Source: [Empedobacter] haloabium
GTDB taxonomy: Bacteria > Pseudomonadota > Gammaproteobacteria > Burkholderiales > Burkholderiaceae_D
DNA: 64,000 nt
Direction: 5' to 3'
Assembly: GCA_008011715.2 (NCBI GenBank)
Contig: CP136508.1
Location: 3,534,001 to 3,598,000 of the forward strand
The notes under the pieces were generated by a model. That model was not told where the DNA came from, made no database searches, and saw only the letters and a program-made list of their open reading frames with translations. Made by a program: the position numbers and the translations under genes. Positions 53,201 through 63,700 of this stretch are shown piece by piece. The first letter of the stretch is position 1; each line of letters starts with the position of its first letter.

Positions 53201-53471
53201 TGCAAGAACTCTGCTGTTGACCGCGGAGATTCAGCTAGCGCAGGGCTCACAGGATGCGAAACAAACATGTCGCGCGGCCATCGAGGCTCTCGATCCAGCC
53301 CGGCGCGGAAGCGATTACCTCACCTTGGTGCCGCTGGTGGAAGCCAGCCTTTGTGCCGGTGAGGCCAAGGCAGCGCTTGACATCATGGCGCGTCTGGAGT
53401 CCATGGGCTATCGAGATGCCCGCTATTTGAAGAACATCTCGAAATATAAATCTGAAAAGGGAAACACATGA
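50244..53471 (+). CDS. winged-helix / STAND NTPase / TPR regulator
   Basis: A 1075-residue multi-domain protein. Residues about 5-102 are an OmpR/CadC-type winged-helix domain (PRAMDVLRYLCRHPGAVIPA to YIETVRKRGYRAI). Residues about 117-500 are a STAND-type NTPase: the family lead SPFRGLEAFQESHAAIFFGR, Walker A GPSGSGKT with Lys168, and Walker B-like VFIDRLEAIF. One membrane helix follows at about 570-592 (FAAMAIIGLLAVLAAVLGLT). The C-terminal 480 residues are helical, TPR-like repeats. The layout implies a membrane-tethered transcription factor that binds DNA from the cytoplasmic side and senses a signal or partner through its TPR half, using ATP-driven switching. AGAGGAAA before the ATG at 50244 decides the start over 50214. 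It overlaps the next gene by four bases. Confidence 0.85.
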   Translation: MDGRGFRFGDWQVDVGGNALSHGDARATLEPRAMDVLRYLCRHPGAVIPAEELLQKCWGTAELGDNPVHKAIAQLRRALGDSSTEPRYIETVRKRGYRAIAPVVEAADHAETWHGGSPFRGLEAFQESHAAIFFGRVQATHRLREVVLAQAAGGCPMALVLGPSGSGKTSLVRAGLLPALADAGPVAVTSTLHMDCADLGGSDLFGALAAVLLDAESDGKPCFDGSSADALGRRLREAPADVAARLGAGAPIRTAVFIDRLEAIFRAPATSDGDRACFVAVLEQLARAGVLVVLACRNDFYPALIALPELMALKSRGGHFDVEPPGGAEIAQMVRQPARAAQLTFEHDAATGASLDDVLCDAARASPDALPLLQYCLDELYRQRGDDGTLRFDVFRQLGGIEGALGVRAEQVVAKLPAQQQAALPHVLSLLINIGDEQSAVTARRTPWAALDSEAKRELVRALVEARLFVSELTGDVPTFGVAHEALLRRWPRVVEWIERHRQALQIRTRVAAQAERWAAAGRPRDLLLPEGTQANQARGLLEIADLALSSQEKDYVDASLRRARLGSRIRFAAMAIIGLLAVLAAVLGLTARSAQQEAEQRRADAESLMSFMLGDFVDKLRPLGRLDLLDDVSAKALTYLSGAATDSSTSSANAQRVKTLQLIAEVGTAQGRHAAASDALRAAEQILQRQLAAGHDELPLLKAAGANAFWLGKLSFDRGEWSRAEQYMLRYRDFSARIVNAMPNDLDGWMELSYAHNSYGSALLRQDKLPAAAAAFAHSVELKQRVLSRQPERPGIAVDLANAISWLASTKVKLGQLREAMRLFQQEEALLIGAHNKEPTNAVWAQKLSSSIWRKADLLQAFGDASAGAAYERAAQLILQPIQRDPTNKLWQRHAASIRLRQLAEAGDTDSAAALAVHQHLQQLRDQSPDAREVQHLLAKASEQLARSYLRKGNASLASITLQQAVEIYQQLRSGALDRSVDASYARTLLLTAEIQLAQGSQDAKQTCRAAIEALDPARRGSDYLTLVPLVEASLCAGEAKAALDIMARLESMGYRDARYLKNISKYKSEKGNT

Positions 53472-53905
53472 AAGCGACTGACAAGCCTACCGCGTTCCTG
53501 AACGTGCAGGTGACCGCGATCCCGGGCATCGATCCGGCGACCGGTAAAACCAAATACGCGGTGCACTTCAAACCGGCCACCCTGCAGGTAACGGAATACG
53601 ACACCGTGATCAATTACCAGCTCGTCGATCCCACGCCGGCAGGCGTGGTGTTCAAATCGGTCACCGTGAAGCCGAGCCGCGAGGACCAACTGAGCGACCC
53701 GTCCATCAGCGAAAGCGGTAAGCTGGTAACATTCAGCGATGCCAACACGAAGAAAGCGAAGTTCAATCTTACCCTGCACTTCAAGGACAAGGCTGGCGTC
53801 GAGTTCCTGCATGATCCTGAGATTTCTAACGATCCGCCGCCGCAATTGATGCTGCACGCGACGCTGATGCCTGAAGTGGGTAACGAGCCGCCGCCCTCCA
53901 ACTAA
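53468..53905 (+). CDS. DP-EP-like small protein of unknown function
   Basis: 145 residues starting MKATDKPTAFLNVQVTAIPG; predicted as a beta-rich soluble domain with no signal peptide. The C-terminal NDPPPQLMLHATLMPEVGNE and EPPP tail recalls proteins named DP-EP after such motifs. It begins as ATGA overlap with the STAND regulator, so the two are coupled. Its role is unknown. Confidence 0.7.
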   Translation: MKATDKPTAFLNVQVTAIPGIDPATGKTKYAVHFKPATLQVTEYDTVINYQLVDPTPAGVVFKSVTVKPSREDQLSDPSISESGKLVTFSDANTKKAKFNLTLHFKDKAGVEFLHDPEISNDPPPQLMLHATLMPEVGNEPPPSN

Positions 53906-53912
53906 CTCGCAC

Positions 53913-54236
53913 ATGAATCTTCGCACCAAAGCCGCCCTCCTATCCGCCCTGCTCTTCCCAGGACTGGGCCAGGCCTTGGTACTAAAACGCCCACGGCGGG
54001 CACTGTGCTTCATCGTGCCCGCCCTGCTGGCGATGCTCTGGCTGCTGCACGCCGCCTGGACGGTCGCCAACCTCATCGTCGACCAGATCGGCGCTGGCAC
54101 CCTGCCGCTCGACCCGGTCCTGATCCAGCAGCAGATCGAAGCCACCAATACGGGCCCGGGCGGCAATCTCGCCGCCGCCGTGCTGCTGGTCGCCTGGCTG
54201 GCCAGCATCCTCGACGCGCTCTTCGTCAAGCCCTGA
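53913..54236 (+). CDS. small membrane protein
   Basis: 107 residues with three hydrophobic stretches (LLSALLFPGLGQALVL, LCFIVPALLAMLWLLHAAW, NLAAAVLLVAWLASILDALF). The FPGLGQ near the N-terminus resembles small TM2-like membrane proteins. It starts seven bases after the DP-EP-like gene and closes this three-gene unit. Confidence 0.7.
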   Translation: MNLRTKAALLSALLFPGLGQALVLKRPRRALCFIVPALLAMLWLLHAAWTVANLIVDQIGAGTLPLDPVLIQQQIEATNTGPGGNLAAAVLLVAWLASILDALFVKP

Positions 54237-54299
54237 CTGCGTTACCATGGTCCTCGCGCCAACGCGCGCGACCACGATACCGACAATAGGGAGACCACC

Positions 54300-54701
54300 A
54301 TGCAAGCAAACGTACGGGCCTTTGCGGCCTTGATGCTGTGCGCCAGCAGCCTGGCACTGGCGCAAACGGGCAGCACACCGCCACCGTTGAAACGCACCGA
54401 GATCGTCCGCGGCGACATCTCCGTGCCCAACCGCGAAGCCATCGTCGCGCACATCGAGATCGCGGCCGGCGCCACGGCGCCGCGCCACACCCATCCCGGC
54501 GAGGAGATCAGCTATTTCCTGGGTGGCGAATGCGAGCTGCTGATCGATGGCCAGCCGCCGCGCCGCATGAAGGCCGGCGAGGCGTTCATCATCCCGGCCG
54601 GCGTCGTGCACGCGGCGCGCAACACGAGCGGCGAGCCGGCCCGGCTCGTGGGCGTGTATGTCGTCGAGAAGGGCCAGCCGCTGGCGACCCCGGCAAAGTA
54701 A
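54300..54701 (+). CDS. secreted cupin-domain protein
   Basis: 133 residues: a signal peptide (MQANVRAFAALMLCASSLALAQ) and a single cupin barrel with metal ligands in PRHTHPGEEISYFLGGE (motif 1: HxH and E) and PAGVVHAARN (motif 2, final His). Single-domain cupins bind a metal and may be dioxygenase-like or binding proteins; the substrate is unknown. AGGGAG lies before the ATG. The permease gene is convergent. Confidence 0.85.
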   Translation: MQANVRAFAALMLCASSLALAQTGSTPPPLKRTEIVRGDISVPNREAIVAHIEIAAGATAPRHTHPGEEISYFLGGECELLIDGQPPRRMKAGEAFIIPAGVVHAARNTSGEPARLVGVYVVEKGQPLATPAK

Positions 54702-54702
54702 G

Positions 54703-56163
54703 CTAGTCCTGCGCCAGCCGCCCGGCGGGAAACGCCGGCGGCAGTGCCGGCAGCCGGCGCCAGCCGCGCCACGTCAGCCAAACCGCCGCGACGACGATCG
54801 CGGCGATCGGCAGCCACGGCATGTCGTCGCGCCACACCACCACCACGATGCGCAGCAGCACCGACAGCGCGACGACAGCCGCGATGACGAGCGTGATGAC
54901 CTGCGGCGACAGCCGCCGGCTGGCCGCGTGGTTGCGCAGCAGCGCCGGCGCCAGCAACAACGTCAGCGCGGCGCTGATGCCGACGGCACCTTGCGCCGCC
55001 ACGCCCGGCGCCAGCACGGCGGCGCTGAGCGAGGCGCTGGCCACGCAGGCCAGCCACAGCAAGCCAAAGCGGGCCAGCAGCGCGCCGCCCAGCTGGCGGT
55101 TGAACGCCGCGCTGCGCGGCGCCGCTGGCGTCAGGCGCAGCAAGGCCTGCTCGGTGCGATAGCGCTGCAGCGCCGCCAGTACGGCATGCACGTGCGTGAC
55201 CAGCGGCGTCACCACGAGGATCACGCACGACAGCCCGGCCAGGCCGTCGCGGTCCAGGCCCTGTCCCAGCCGGCTGCCGGCCGCCAGCACGAACGCCACG
55301 GCGGTCGCCAGCGCCCCGAGCATGGCGCCCGGATGCGAAGCGGAACGCAGTGCGAACAGCAGCGCCTGGGCGCGATTGCGCGGCGGTCGCGCCCAGCCGG
55401 CGCGCTCGGTCAAGCGGCGAAGGCCGGCCAGGTAAGGCTGCTGCAGCCACGCAGACGGGCGCCACGCGGCCGCGTACTCCTGGCCGGGCAAGGCCAGCGC
55501 TTCCTTCATCGCCTGGGCCCGCGCGTCGTAGCGGCGCTGCCATGCCAGATGGCGGTCGCCGCCGCGCGGCAGCAGCCGCCGCTGCACGAACGCGGCGAGG
55601 CCAAGCAGCAGCGCCAGGCCCGCCAGCGTAAGCCCGGTTTCGCCCAGCGTGGCGTGGACGGCGCGCATGCCGGCACCCGGCACCAGTGGCACGAAGCGAT
55701 CGACGATCATGACGGCCAATGGCACCAGCAGCAACCAGGGCCACTGCTGCAGCGCCGCCAGGAACAGGAAGGCCGCCGCCGCGGCCAGCAGCACATAGCC
55801 GAAGTGGCCGAACGGCAGGCCGAACAGGCCGGCGACCAGCAGCGCGGCCAGGCTCCACGCGGCAGCGACCGCCGTCACGATCCGGCGGTGCTGCCCCGGC
55901 ACCAGGCAGGCCAGCGCCGGCTGGTTCTGGCGGATGGCGCTGCCGAGCAATTCCAACCAGCAGGCGGTAACGAAGGCCGTCAGGAAAAACCCGGCAGCCA
56001 GGATGCCGGCACGCCAGTCGTCCTGCCCGATGCCGAAGGCGGCAAACGCCAGCAGCGCGCCGCCCAGCAGGCCCCACGCGATCCACGCCGAGCGGCTGAG
56101 CCGCCATGACAGCACGGGCTGGCGCAGCAGCGCGCGCCATGCTTGCGTGTCGGCGGCCGTCAT
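54703..56163 (-). CDS. ABC transporter permease-like membrane protein
   Basis: 486 residues, 10-12 hydrophobic helices, no recognisable motif. It overlaps the ATPase gene by four bases and follows it in the operon, so it is most likely the permease of the same exporter. Confidence 0.78.
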   Translation of the reverse strand: MTAADTQAWRALLRQPVLSWRLSRSAWIAWGLLGGALLAFAAFGIGQDDWRAGILAAGFFLTAFVTACWLELLGSAIRQNQPALACLVPGQHRRIVTAVAAAWSLAALLVAGLFGLPFGHFGYVLLAAAAAFLFLAALQQWPWLLLVPLAVMIVDRFVPLVPGAGMRAVHATLGETGLTLAGLALLLGLAAFVQRRLLPRGGDRHLAWQRRYDARAQAMKEALALPGQEYAAAWRPSAWLQQPYLAGLRRLTERAGWARPPRNRAQALLFALRSASHPGAMLGALATAVAFVLAAGSRLGQGLDRDGLAGLSCVILVVTPLVTHVHAVLAALQRYRTEQALLRLTPAAPRSAAFNRQLGGALLARFGLLWLACVASASLSAAVLAPGVAAQGAVGISAALTLLLAPALLRNHAASRRLSPQVITLVIAAVVALSVLLRIVVVVWRDDMPWLPIAAIVVAAVWLTWRGWRRLPALPPAFPAGRLAQD

Positions 56164-57035
56164 TTCGTCACCTCGACGAACAAGTCTTCAAGGCTCAGCG
56201 CGTCGGCCTGCACACCGGGCAGCGTCCGCAGCCGCTCCTGTTCCGCCCCGGACAGCCGCGCCACCACGGTGACGCTGCCGCCGTCATGCCGTTCGCGCCG
56301 CAACTCGCCGCCCAGGCCCAGCGCATCCAGCGCGGCGGCCGGACCGGTGATGCGACGGGCTCCTTCCAGCAATTCGTCCAGCGGCGCCTGCAGGCCGATG
56401 CGGCCGTCGTGCAGGAAGGCCACGTCCAGCGCGACCCGTTCGAGGTCGGACAGGATGTGGGTCGAGAACACGACGGTCGTGGCGCCATCGGCCACGGTGC
56501 CGATCAACTCGCGCAGGAATTCGCGCCGGCCGACCGGATCGAGGCTGGCGACCGGCTCGTCCAGTACCAGCAGCTCGGGCTCGTGCGCCAGTGCGCGGAT
56601 GATGGCCAGGCGCTGCTTTTCGCCGCCGGACAGGCGGCCGATCGGCTTGTCGCGCAGCTCGCCGCCGAAGCCCCAGCGCCGCAGCAGGCCTTCCACCCGC
56701 GCGTCGTTCCAGCGCGGGTAGAGCGCGCGAAAGTACTCCAGCATCTGCATGGGCGTCAGCCACTCGAAGGCTTCGGCCTTCTGCGGCACATAGCCGATTC
56801 GGGCACGCGTGTCTTCCGACAGCGCCGTCACCGGTTCGCCGAACAGGGTCACGCCGCCGGCGTCCGTCTCGCGCAGGCCCAGCAGGCATTCGAGCAAGGT
56901 CGACTTGCCGGCACCGTTGCGCCCCAGCAGGCCGACGACGGCCCCGCGCGGCAGTTGCCAGTCCACGCCGCGCAGCACCTGCTGGCGGCCGAAGGTTTTC
57001 CGCAGGCCGCTGGCCTCGACTACGACAGGATTCAT
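56160..57035 (-). CDS. ABC transporter ATP-binding protein
   Basis: 291 residues with Walker A GLLGRNGAGKST (Lys44), signature LSGGEKQRL, Walker B LLVLDEPVASLDP and a switch His in VFSTHILSD. The C-terminal extension after residue 220 resembles those of YtrB-type and drug/bacteriocin export ATPases. It overlaps gntR-type and permease genes by four bases each, forming a regulator-ATPase-permease operon. Confidence 0.92.
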   Translation of the reverse strand: MNPVVVEASGLRKTFGRQQVLRGVDWQLPRGAVVGLLGRNGAGKSTLLECLLGLRETDAGGVTLFGEPVTALSEDTRARIGYVPQKAEAFEWLTPMQMLEYFRALYPRWNDARVEGLLRRWGFGGELRDKPIGRLSGGEKQRLAIIRALAHEPELLVLDEPVASLDPVGRREFLRELIGTVADGATTVVFSTHILSDLERVALDVAFLHDGRIGLQAPLDELLEGARRITGPAAALDALGLGGELRRERHDGGSVTVVARLSGAEQERLRTLPGVQADALSLEDLFVEVTK

Positions 57036-57427
57036 GGCATCTCTTTCAGGATGGATTCGAACAGTTCAAGTACCTCGGCATCGCCCAGCTCCAGCTGGCG
57101 TGCTTCCAGGGCCGCCCGCTCCAGCGTGGGCCGCAGCAGTTTTTCGCGCGCGGCCGCGCTGGCGCTGCCGCGCCGCGGCGCGACCTGCATGCCCAAGCCG
57201 CGCATGCGCGTCAGCACCCCTTCCGTCTCCAGCATGTTCCATGCCTTCGAGACGGTCATCGGATTGACGGCCAGGGCCTGCGCCGTCTCGCGCACGGAAG
57301 GCAGGCCGTCGCCGGGCGCCAGCACGCCGGCGGCGATCATGCGCCGCACCTGCTCGATCAGCTGGCGGTAGATCGGCTCGGCGGACCCGGGGGCGATCGT
57401 GAAGAGCGCGGCGGTGTGGTTGGTCAT
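57032..57427 (-). CDS. GntR family regulator, YtrA type
   Basis: 131 residues: an N-terminal GntR winged helix (PIYRQLIEQVRRMIAAGVLA, then PSVRETAQALAVNPMTVSKA) and a short C-terminal dimerisation part, the length of YtrA proteins, which repress adjacent ABC exporter operons and respond to envelope-acting antibiotics. It overlaps the ATPase gene. A palindrome just before its start is the likely operator. Confidence 0.9.
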   Translation of the reverse strand: MTNHTAALFTIAPGSAEPIYRQLIEQVRRMIAAGVLAPGDGLPSVRETAQALAVNPMTVSKAWNMLETEGVLTRMRGLGMQVAPRRGSASAAAREKLLRPTLERAALEARQLELGDAEVLELFESILKEMP

Positions 57428-57440
57428 GCGTATGCCTGGT

Positions 57441-57458
57441 GTATTAATTACGTAATAC
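57441..57458. promoter_or_regulatory. candidate operator of the GntR-type regulator
   Basis: GTATTA-ATTACG-TAATAC, an inverted repeat 14 bases before the gntR-type start and within the presumed promoter. Short GTAT...ATAC palindromes are typical for YtrA-type repressors. Confidence 0.5.
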
Positions 57459-57551
57459 AGTATACATCGCTGCCGGGCGTGTCAAGCGCTGCCTGCAGAG
57501 AGTCTGGAATCGCGCGATAATCGAGCATGTTACGTTTTAAGCAAGGCGACA

Positions 57552-58919
57552 ATGCGGATCGGTATGCAAACCTGGGGCAGTCATGGCGACGTGCGCCCGT
57601 TCCTGGCCCTGGCCGAAGGGCTACACGCGGCCGGCCATGACGTCACGCTCGTCGTCACCACGATCGATACGGATGCCTACGCACGCATGGCATCGCGCCC
57701 CGGCCTGCGCATCGAGGCGGCCGGGGCGGCCTTGCTCGGGCCGGCCGAGGCGCAGGGCATCATGGAGGCGATCTACCAGGTACGCGACCCGATGCGCCAG
57801 GCCGCCACCTTGATGCGGCTCGTATTCGCACCGGTCGAGGACGACATGTTCGCCGCGGCGCAGCGGCTGTGCGCGCAGTCGGACCTGGTGATCGGCCACT
57901 TCATCGTCCATCCGCTGCAGGTGGCGGCGCAGCATGCCGGCGTGCCCTACGCCAGCGTGTTCCTGGCGCACGGCAGCCTGCCGAGCGCCCACGCCCATCC
58001 GCTCGGCACGTTCGGGCCCACCGTCAACCGGGCACTGTGGTGGCTGACCCGGCGCATGCTCAATGGCGCGTTCAATCATTATCCGGACCGGCTGCGCCGC
58101 CAGCTCGGCATGCCGCCCGTGCGCGACATCATCGACGACGCCTGGGTGTCGCCGCGCCTGACCCTGGTGGCGGTCAGCCCGCAGATCTGCGTGCGCCAGC
58201 CGGACTGGCCAGCGTCAGTGCACGTGTGCGGCTTCCTGGACATGCCGAACATGGCCGTCGAGGGCGCCCTGCCGCCGCACCTGGACGACTTCCTGGCCGC
58301 CGGCGATGCGCCGGTCTACATGACCTTGGGCAGCTGGACGCCCGAGCAGCCGGCGGCGCAACGCGCGACGCTGGCGCTGTTCACCGAGGCGGCGCGGCTG
58401 GCCGGTTGCCGCGCCATCGTCCAAAGCCCGTCATGGCACGACTGCGGCGTGGTGTCCGACGACCGGGTGTTGTACGTGTCGGCCGCGCCGCATCACGCCA
58501 TTTTTCCGCGCTGCGCCGCGGTCGTGCATCATGGCGGCGCCGGGACCACGCAGGCGGCGACGCTCGCTGGGAAGCCTTCGGTTGTGATCGCGCACATCAG
58601 CGAGCAGGAACACTGGGGCAGCGAGTTGCGGCGGCTGGGGATAGCCGGGAAGGTGCTGCGGCGGCGCGATGTGACGGCGGCGCGGCTGGCGGCGCGTATC
58701 AGGGAGGTGTTACGCCAGCCGGACATGGCGGCGCGGGCCGCGGCGATCGGCGCGGCGATGCGACAGGAGAACGGGGTGCAGGTGGCGGTCGGGCTGATCG
58801 AGCGGGAGTTTGGTCGGGATGCCCGGGACCCAAGGGTTGCGGCGGATTTGCCGGCCGCGATGAAAACCGGGGTCAGTCCCCGTGCGGGGACAGACCCCAA
58901 GCTATCTGACGGCGGCTGA
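57552..58919 (+). CDS. GT1 (UGT-like) glycosyltransferase
   Basis: 455 residues with the GT-B fold of macrolide/sterol-type glycosyltransferases: N-terminal MRIGMQTWGSHGDVRPFLAL, and C-terminal AVVHHGGAGTTQAATLAGKP followed by EQEHWGSELRRLG, the nucleotide-sugar binding region. It probably transfers a hexose to a lipid or small hydrophobic acceptor. About the last 20 residues (VSPRAGTDPKLSDGG) are encoded by a REP-like palindrome, so the native C-terminus was probably different. It is divergent from the GntR-ABC operon. Confidence 0.88.
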   Translation: MRIGMQTWGSHGDVRPFLALAEGLHAAGHDVTLVVTTIDTDAYARMASRPGLRIEAAGAALLGPAEAQGIMEAIYQVRDPMRQAATLMRLVFAPVEDDMFAAAQRLCAQSDLVIGHFIVHPLQVAAQHAGVPYASVFLAHGSLPSAHAHPLGTFGPTVNRALWWLTRRMLNGAFNHYPDRLRRQLGMPPVRDIIDDAWVSPRLTLVAVSPQICVRQPDWPASVHVCGFLDMPNMAVEGALPPHLDDFLAAGDAPVYMTLGSWTPEQPAAQRATLALFTEAARLAGCRAIVQSPSWHDCGVVSDDRVLYVSAAPHHAIFPRCAAVVHHGGAGTTQAATLAGKPSVVIAHISEQEHWGSELRRLGIAGKVLRRRDVTAARLAARIREVLRQPDMAARAAAIGAAMRQENGVQVAVGLIEREFGRDARDPRVAADLPAAMKTGVSPRAGTDPKLSDGG

Positions 58920-58955
58920 GCACCCGGGGCCAGTCCCCATGCGGGGACAGACCCC
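58869..58955. repeat. REP-like direct pair of GGGG(T/C)CAGTCCCC hairpins
   Basis: Hairpins at 58869-58898 (GGGGTCAGTCCCC-GTGC-GGGGACAGACCCC) and 58926-58955 (GGGGCCAGTCCCC-ATGC-GGGGACAGACCCC) in the same orientation, with the single mismatch near the stem centre. The first lies inside the end of the glycosyltransferase frame, the second between it and prfC. Both genes converge here. Confidence 0.8.
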
Positions 58956-58959
58956 AACC

Positions 58960-60621
<1,662 letters not shown>

Positions 60622-60720
60622 GGTGGCGGCCTATCAAACGGCTCACGGGAAAACCCGGGATTTTACCGTTTTTTGGCCGCCCCCGGGCGCTTTTCGGGCT
60701 GAAGACCCATCAGTCGCCCC

Positions 60721-63700
60721 TCAGTCCCCCTTCACCCGGCGCCAGCCGGCCCGGTGCGCCCCCACCGTGTCCAGTTCCTGCAACGGCCGCGTCAGCGTTT
60801 CGCCCTTGGCCGTCGTGGTGATCAGCTTCAGGTCGCCCTTCGGCAGCCGGACGATGATGAAGCCCACCGCCGCAGAGGTATTGGACAGCATGCTGCCCAC
60901 CAGCGTGCCGTTGACGCCCGTGCCCTTGCACACGTCCACGGCATAGAAATTGGACGTGCCGCCCACGGAACACGACGATTCGGAAGTCGGCACGTTGGTC
61001 ACCACATTGCCCACGCCGCTGACGATCTTCGGGTCGAGGTTCATCCGCTCGCCGGCGTTGAGCTTCCAGTCGAAGTACCAGCCGCTGTTGCGCGACAGGT
61101 CCACCCGAGTGCCAGCCAGGTCGATCGCGTCGATCGTCGTGACGGCGTCGTCGCCGCTGCCTTCCGTCGAGGTACGCTGCGACAGCGTCTGCGCCACCAT
61201 CGTGCTGCCGCGCAGGTTCAGGTCGGCCGCGCCGTCGTCGCGCAGCGCGTACAGGCTTTGCACGTCCGTATTGGCGATGTCGGGCATGTCCAGCAGCCGG
61301 CCGGTACCGAACAGCACGACGCGCTGCGCGCTCTGCGACGTGGCGCCGCTTGCCGCCGTGGTCGTCACCGCGCACAGCGTCACGTCCGGCCGCGCCGTGA
61401 TCGGCTGCGGCACGCCGTCCACGGCGGCGATGCCGATGCGTTTCACGCTGGCGCCGGCGGTCAGGTCGAAGCGGTACAGGTTGCCCTGGTTGTCGCCGCC
61501 GTAGATGTAGGTGGTGACGGGATCAGCCGCCGGATCGTTCGAGATCGCCGTGATGCGCGCCAGGCCGGAAGGCGTGGCGGTGTCGCCCACATTGGTGCTG
61601 ACCCGATCGAGTACCTCGCCGGTGGCCACGTCGACGATGAACAGGTAGCCCTTGCCGTCGCCGGTGGCGACATTGTCCGCACCCGGCACGTTGTTGTAGC
61701 CCGAGGTCAGGTACACCACCCAGCGGCCGTTGTGCATGCCGAACTGCGGCGCGCCGAACGTCAGGCCGATATTGTTGGCATCCAGGCGGCTCTGCGGGCA
61801 CAACGCCGCGTCCGCGCACAGCTCCCACAAGAGCTTCGGGCGCTGCCCGCCCCGGCTGGCACCGGTGGCATCAAGCCAGGCGGGGCCGGCATCCGTCACG
61901 TCCAGCGCGTAGTAGCCGCGCCCGCCGCCGTTCAACCCTGCCACCAGGACCGTGCGCCACTGGCCATTGATCTGCACGTCCGCCAGTTCCGGCGAGCCGT
62001 CCGTGGTGTACTGGTGGTTGGTGCCGTACGTGGTCGAGGCCAGCGCCGGCAGCTTCTGCATCGTGATGCGCGGCACGTAGGCCCACAGTTCGCGCCCGCC
62101 GCTGCCGCCGTCGGCCGCGTCGAAGGCGTGCAGCATGCCGTCGTTCGCGGCCACGAACACCGCCGGCGCGCGCGTTGCGTAACTGCTCTTGAACGCCTCG
62201 TAACCGGCCAGGCTGTAGGCCTTGCGCGGATCGCGCATATAGGCGGGCTTGGACGACGCGATATCGCCCAGCACGACCGGCACGGTCGCGGTGGCGGCGG
62301 GATCGGCGTCGCGGCTGTTGCTGTAGGCGCGGAACACGACGTCGTCGGCATATTGCTGCTGGCCGCGCAGCCAGTTGACCAGTTCCGTGCCGGCGTTGAC
62401 CAGCGCGCGGTTGGCGCTGTCGAGCAGGGTGCACTGCGTCAGCAGCGGGCACTTGTTGCTGAACCAGCCCTTCTCCGTCGCGCTCATATTGGCGAAGTAG
62501 AACGGTTTCAGGTCCGTGGTGGCACCGTCGCGCATCCAGATCGTGCGCCCGTCCGTGGTGGCGCCGGCGCTGCCGGTGGTCGCCACCTGGCCGCCCATCG
62601 CGGTGGCCGATGTCCATACGGGCGTGGCATCGACGATGCCGGTGGCCGTGTCCACGTTGCGCTTGGACAGCACGCCGAACCATTTCACGGTGGTGAAGGT
62701 GGACGAGAAGATGTCATTGTCTTCCAGCGAGATGTTCGGCGTCGAGGTGGCGGCAGCCGCGGCCGCGCCCACGCTGATCTGCATCTTGTCGAGCGCTTCC
62801 TGCAGGCCGGCCACCACGTCCTTCGGCTGGCTGGCGCTGAAGTACTTGCCGTGGCCGTTGATGGCCGCGTGCCACAGGTCGTCCACCCGCTCCTGCACGG
62901 TGGACGCGGTGCTGGTCACCTGCGGGTCCGGCCAGACGTAGGCACCGCCGCCGTTCCATGGGCAGCCGCTGGTGACGCCGTTCTTCAGGTTGAAGAAGTC
63001 GCCGTTGACGAGCGGCGCGCTGTCGTACTTCGGTTCGTAGTTCATCACGCCGTCCACCCCCAGGCCCAGCGTGTAGGTGGTCATGTGCAGGTGCGTGTTC
63101 TCGCCGGCGGCCGCCGGCACCAGGCCGGGCTTGAGCATGTTCGGTTCCAGGTCCGGCCGCAGCGACACGGTGCCCGTACTGGAGCCGCCGTTGTACCAGT
63201 GCAGCGCCACGTCCGAGATCGAGGGCTGGCTCTGCGCGCGCGTGTCCACGCAGCCGTCCTTCTTCAGGCAGAAGCGCGTGACGCTTTCCTTGTCGTCGTT
63301 GTTGACGACGTTGTTGGTCGAATTGCCGTTCCAGTAGCCGTCCGTCGTCAGGATCAGGAAGTTCTGCTGGCACGGGTACTGCACCACTTCCTGGCCGCTG
63401 GCGTAGTTGTAGGGCGCCAGGTTGGCGTACATGCGGCCCACGTTGTCCATCGCCGTGCGGATCGGGGTCGAGCCGGACGTGGTCGTGTTGTACAGGGTCG
63501 AATACCAGTTGGTCCGCGCCGTGCCGGTAAAGTCGGCCGGCTTCAGTTCCACCGCGCCGCCGGCGCCCGCGCTCGACAGCCGCACGTAGCCCACGCGGTA
63601 GTTGCCGTTCAGGCGCGTGAAGGCGATGCCCACGGACGTCTTCATCATCTGCAGCCGCGATTTGTAATACGAATACCAGTTGGCGAAGTTCGTCATCTCC

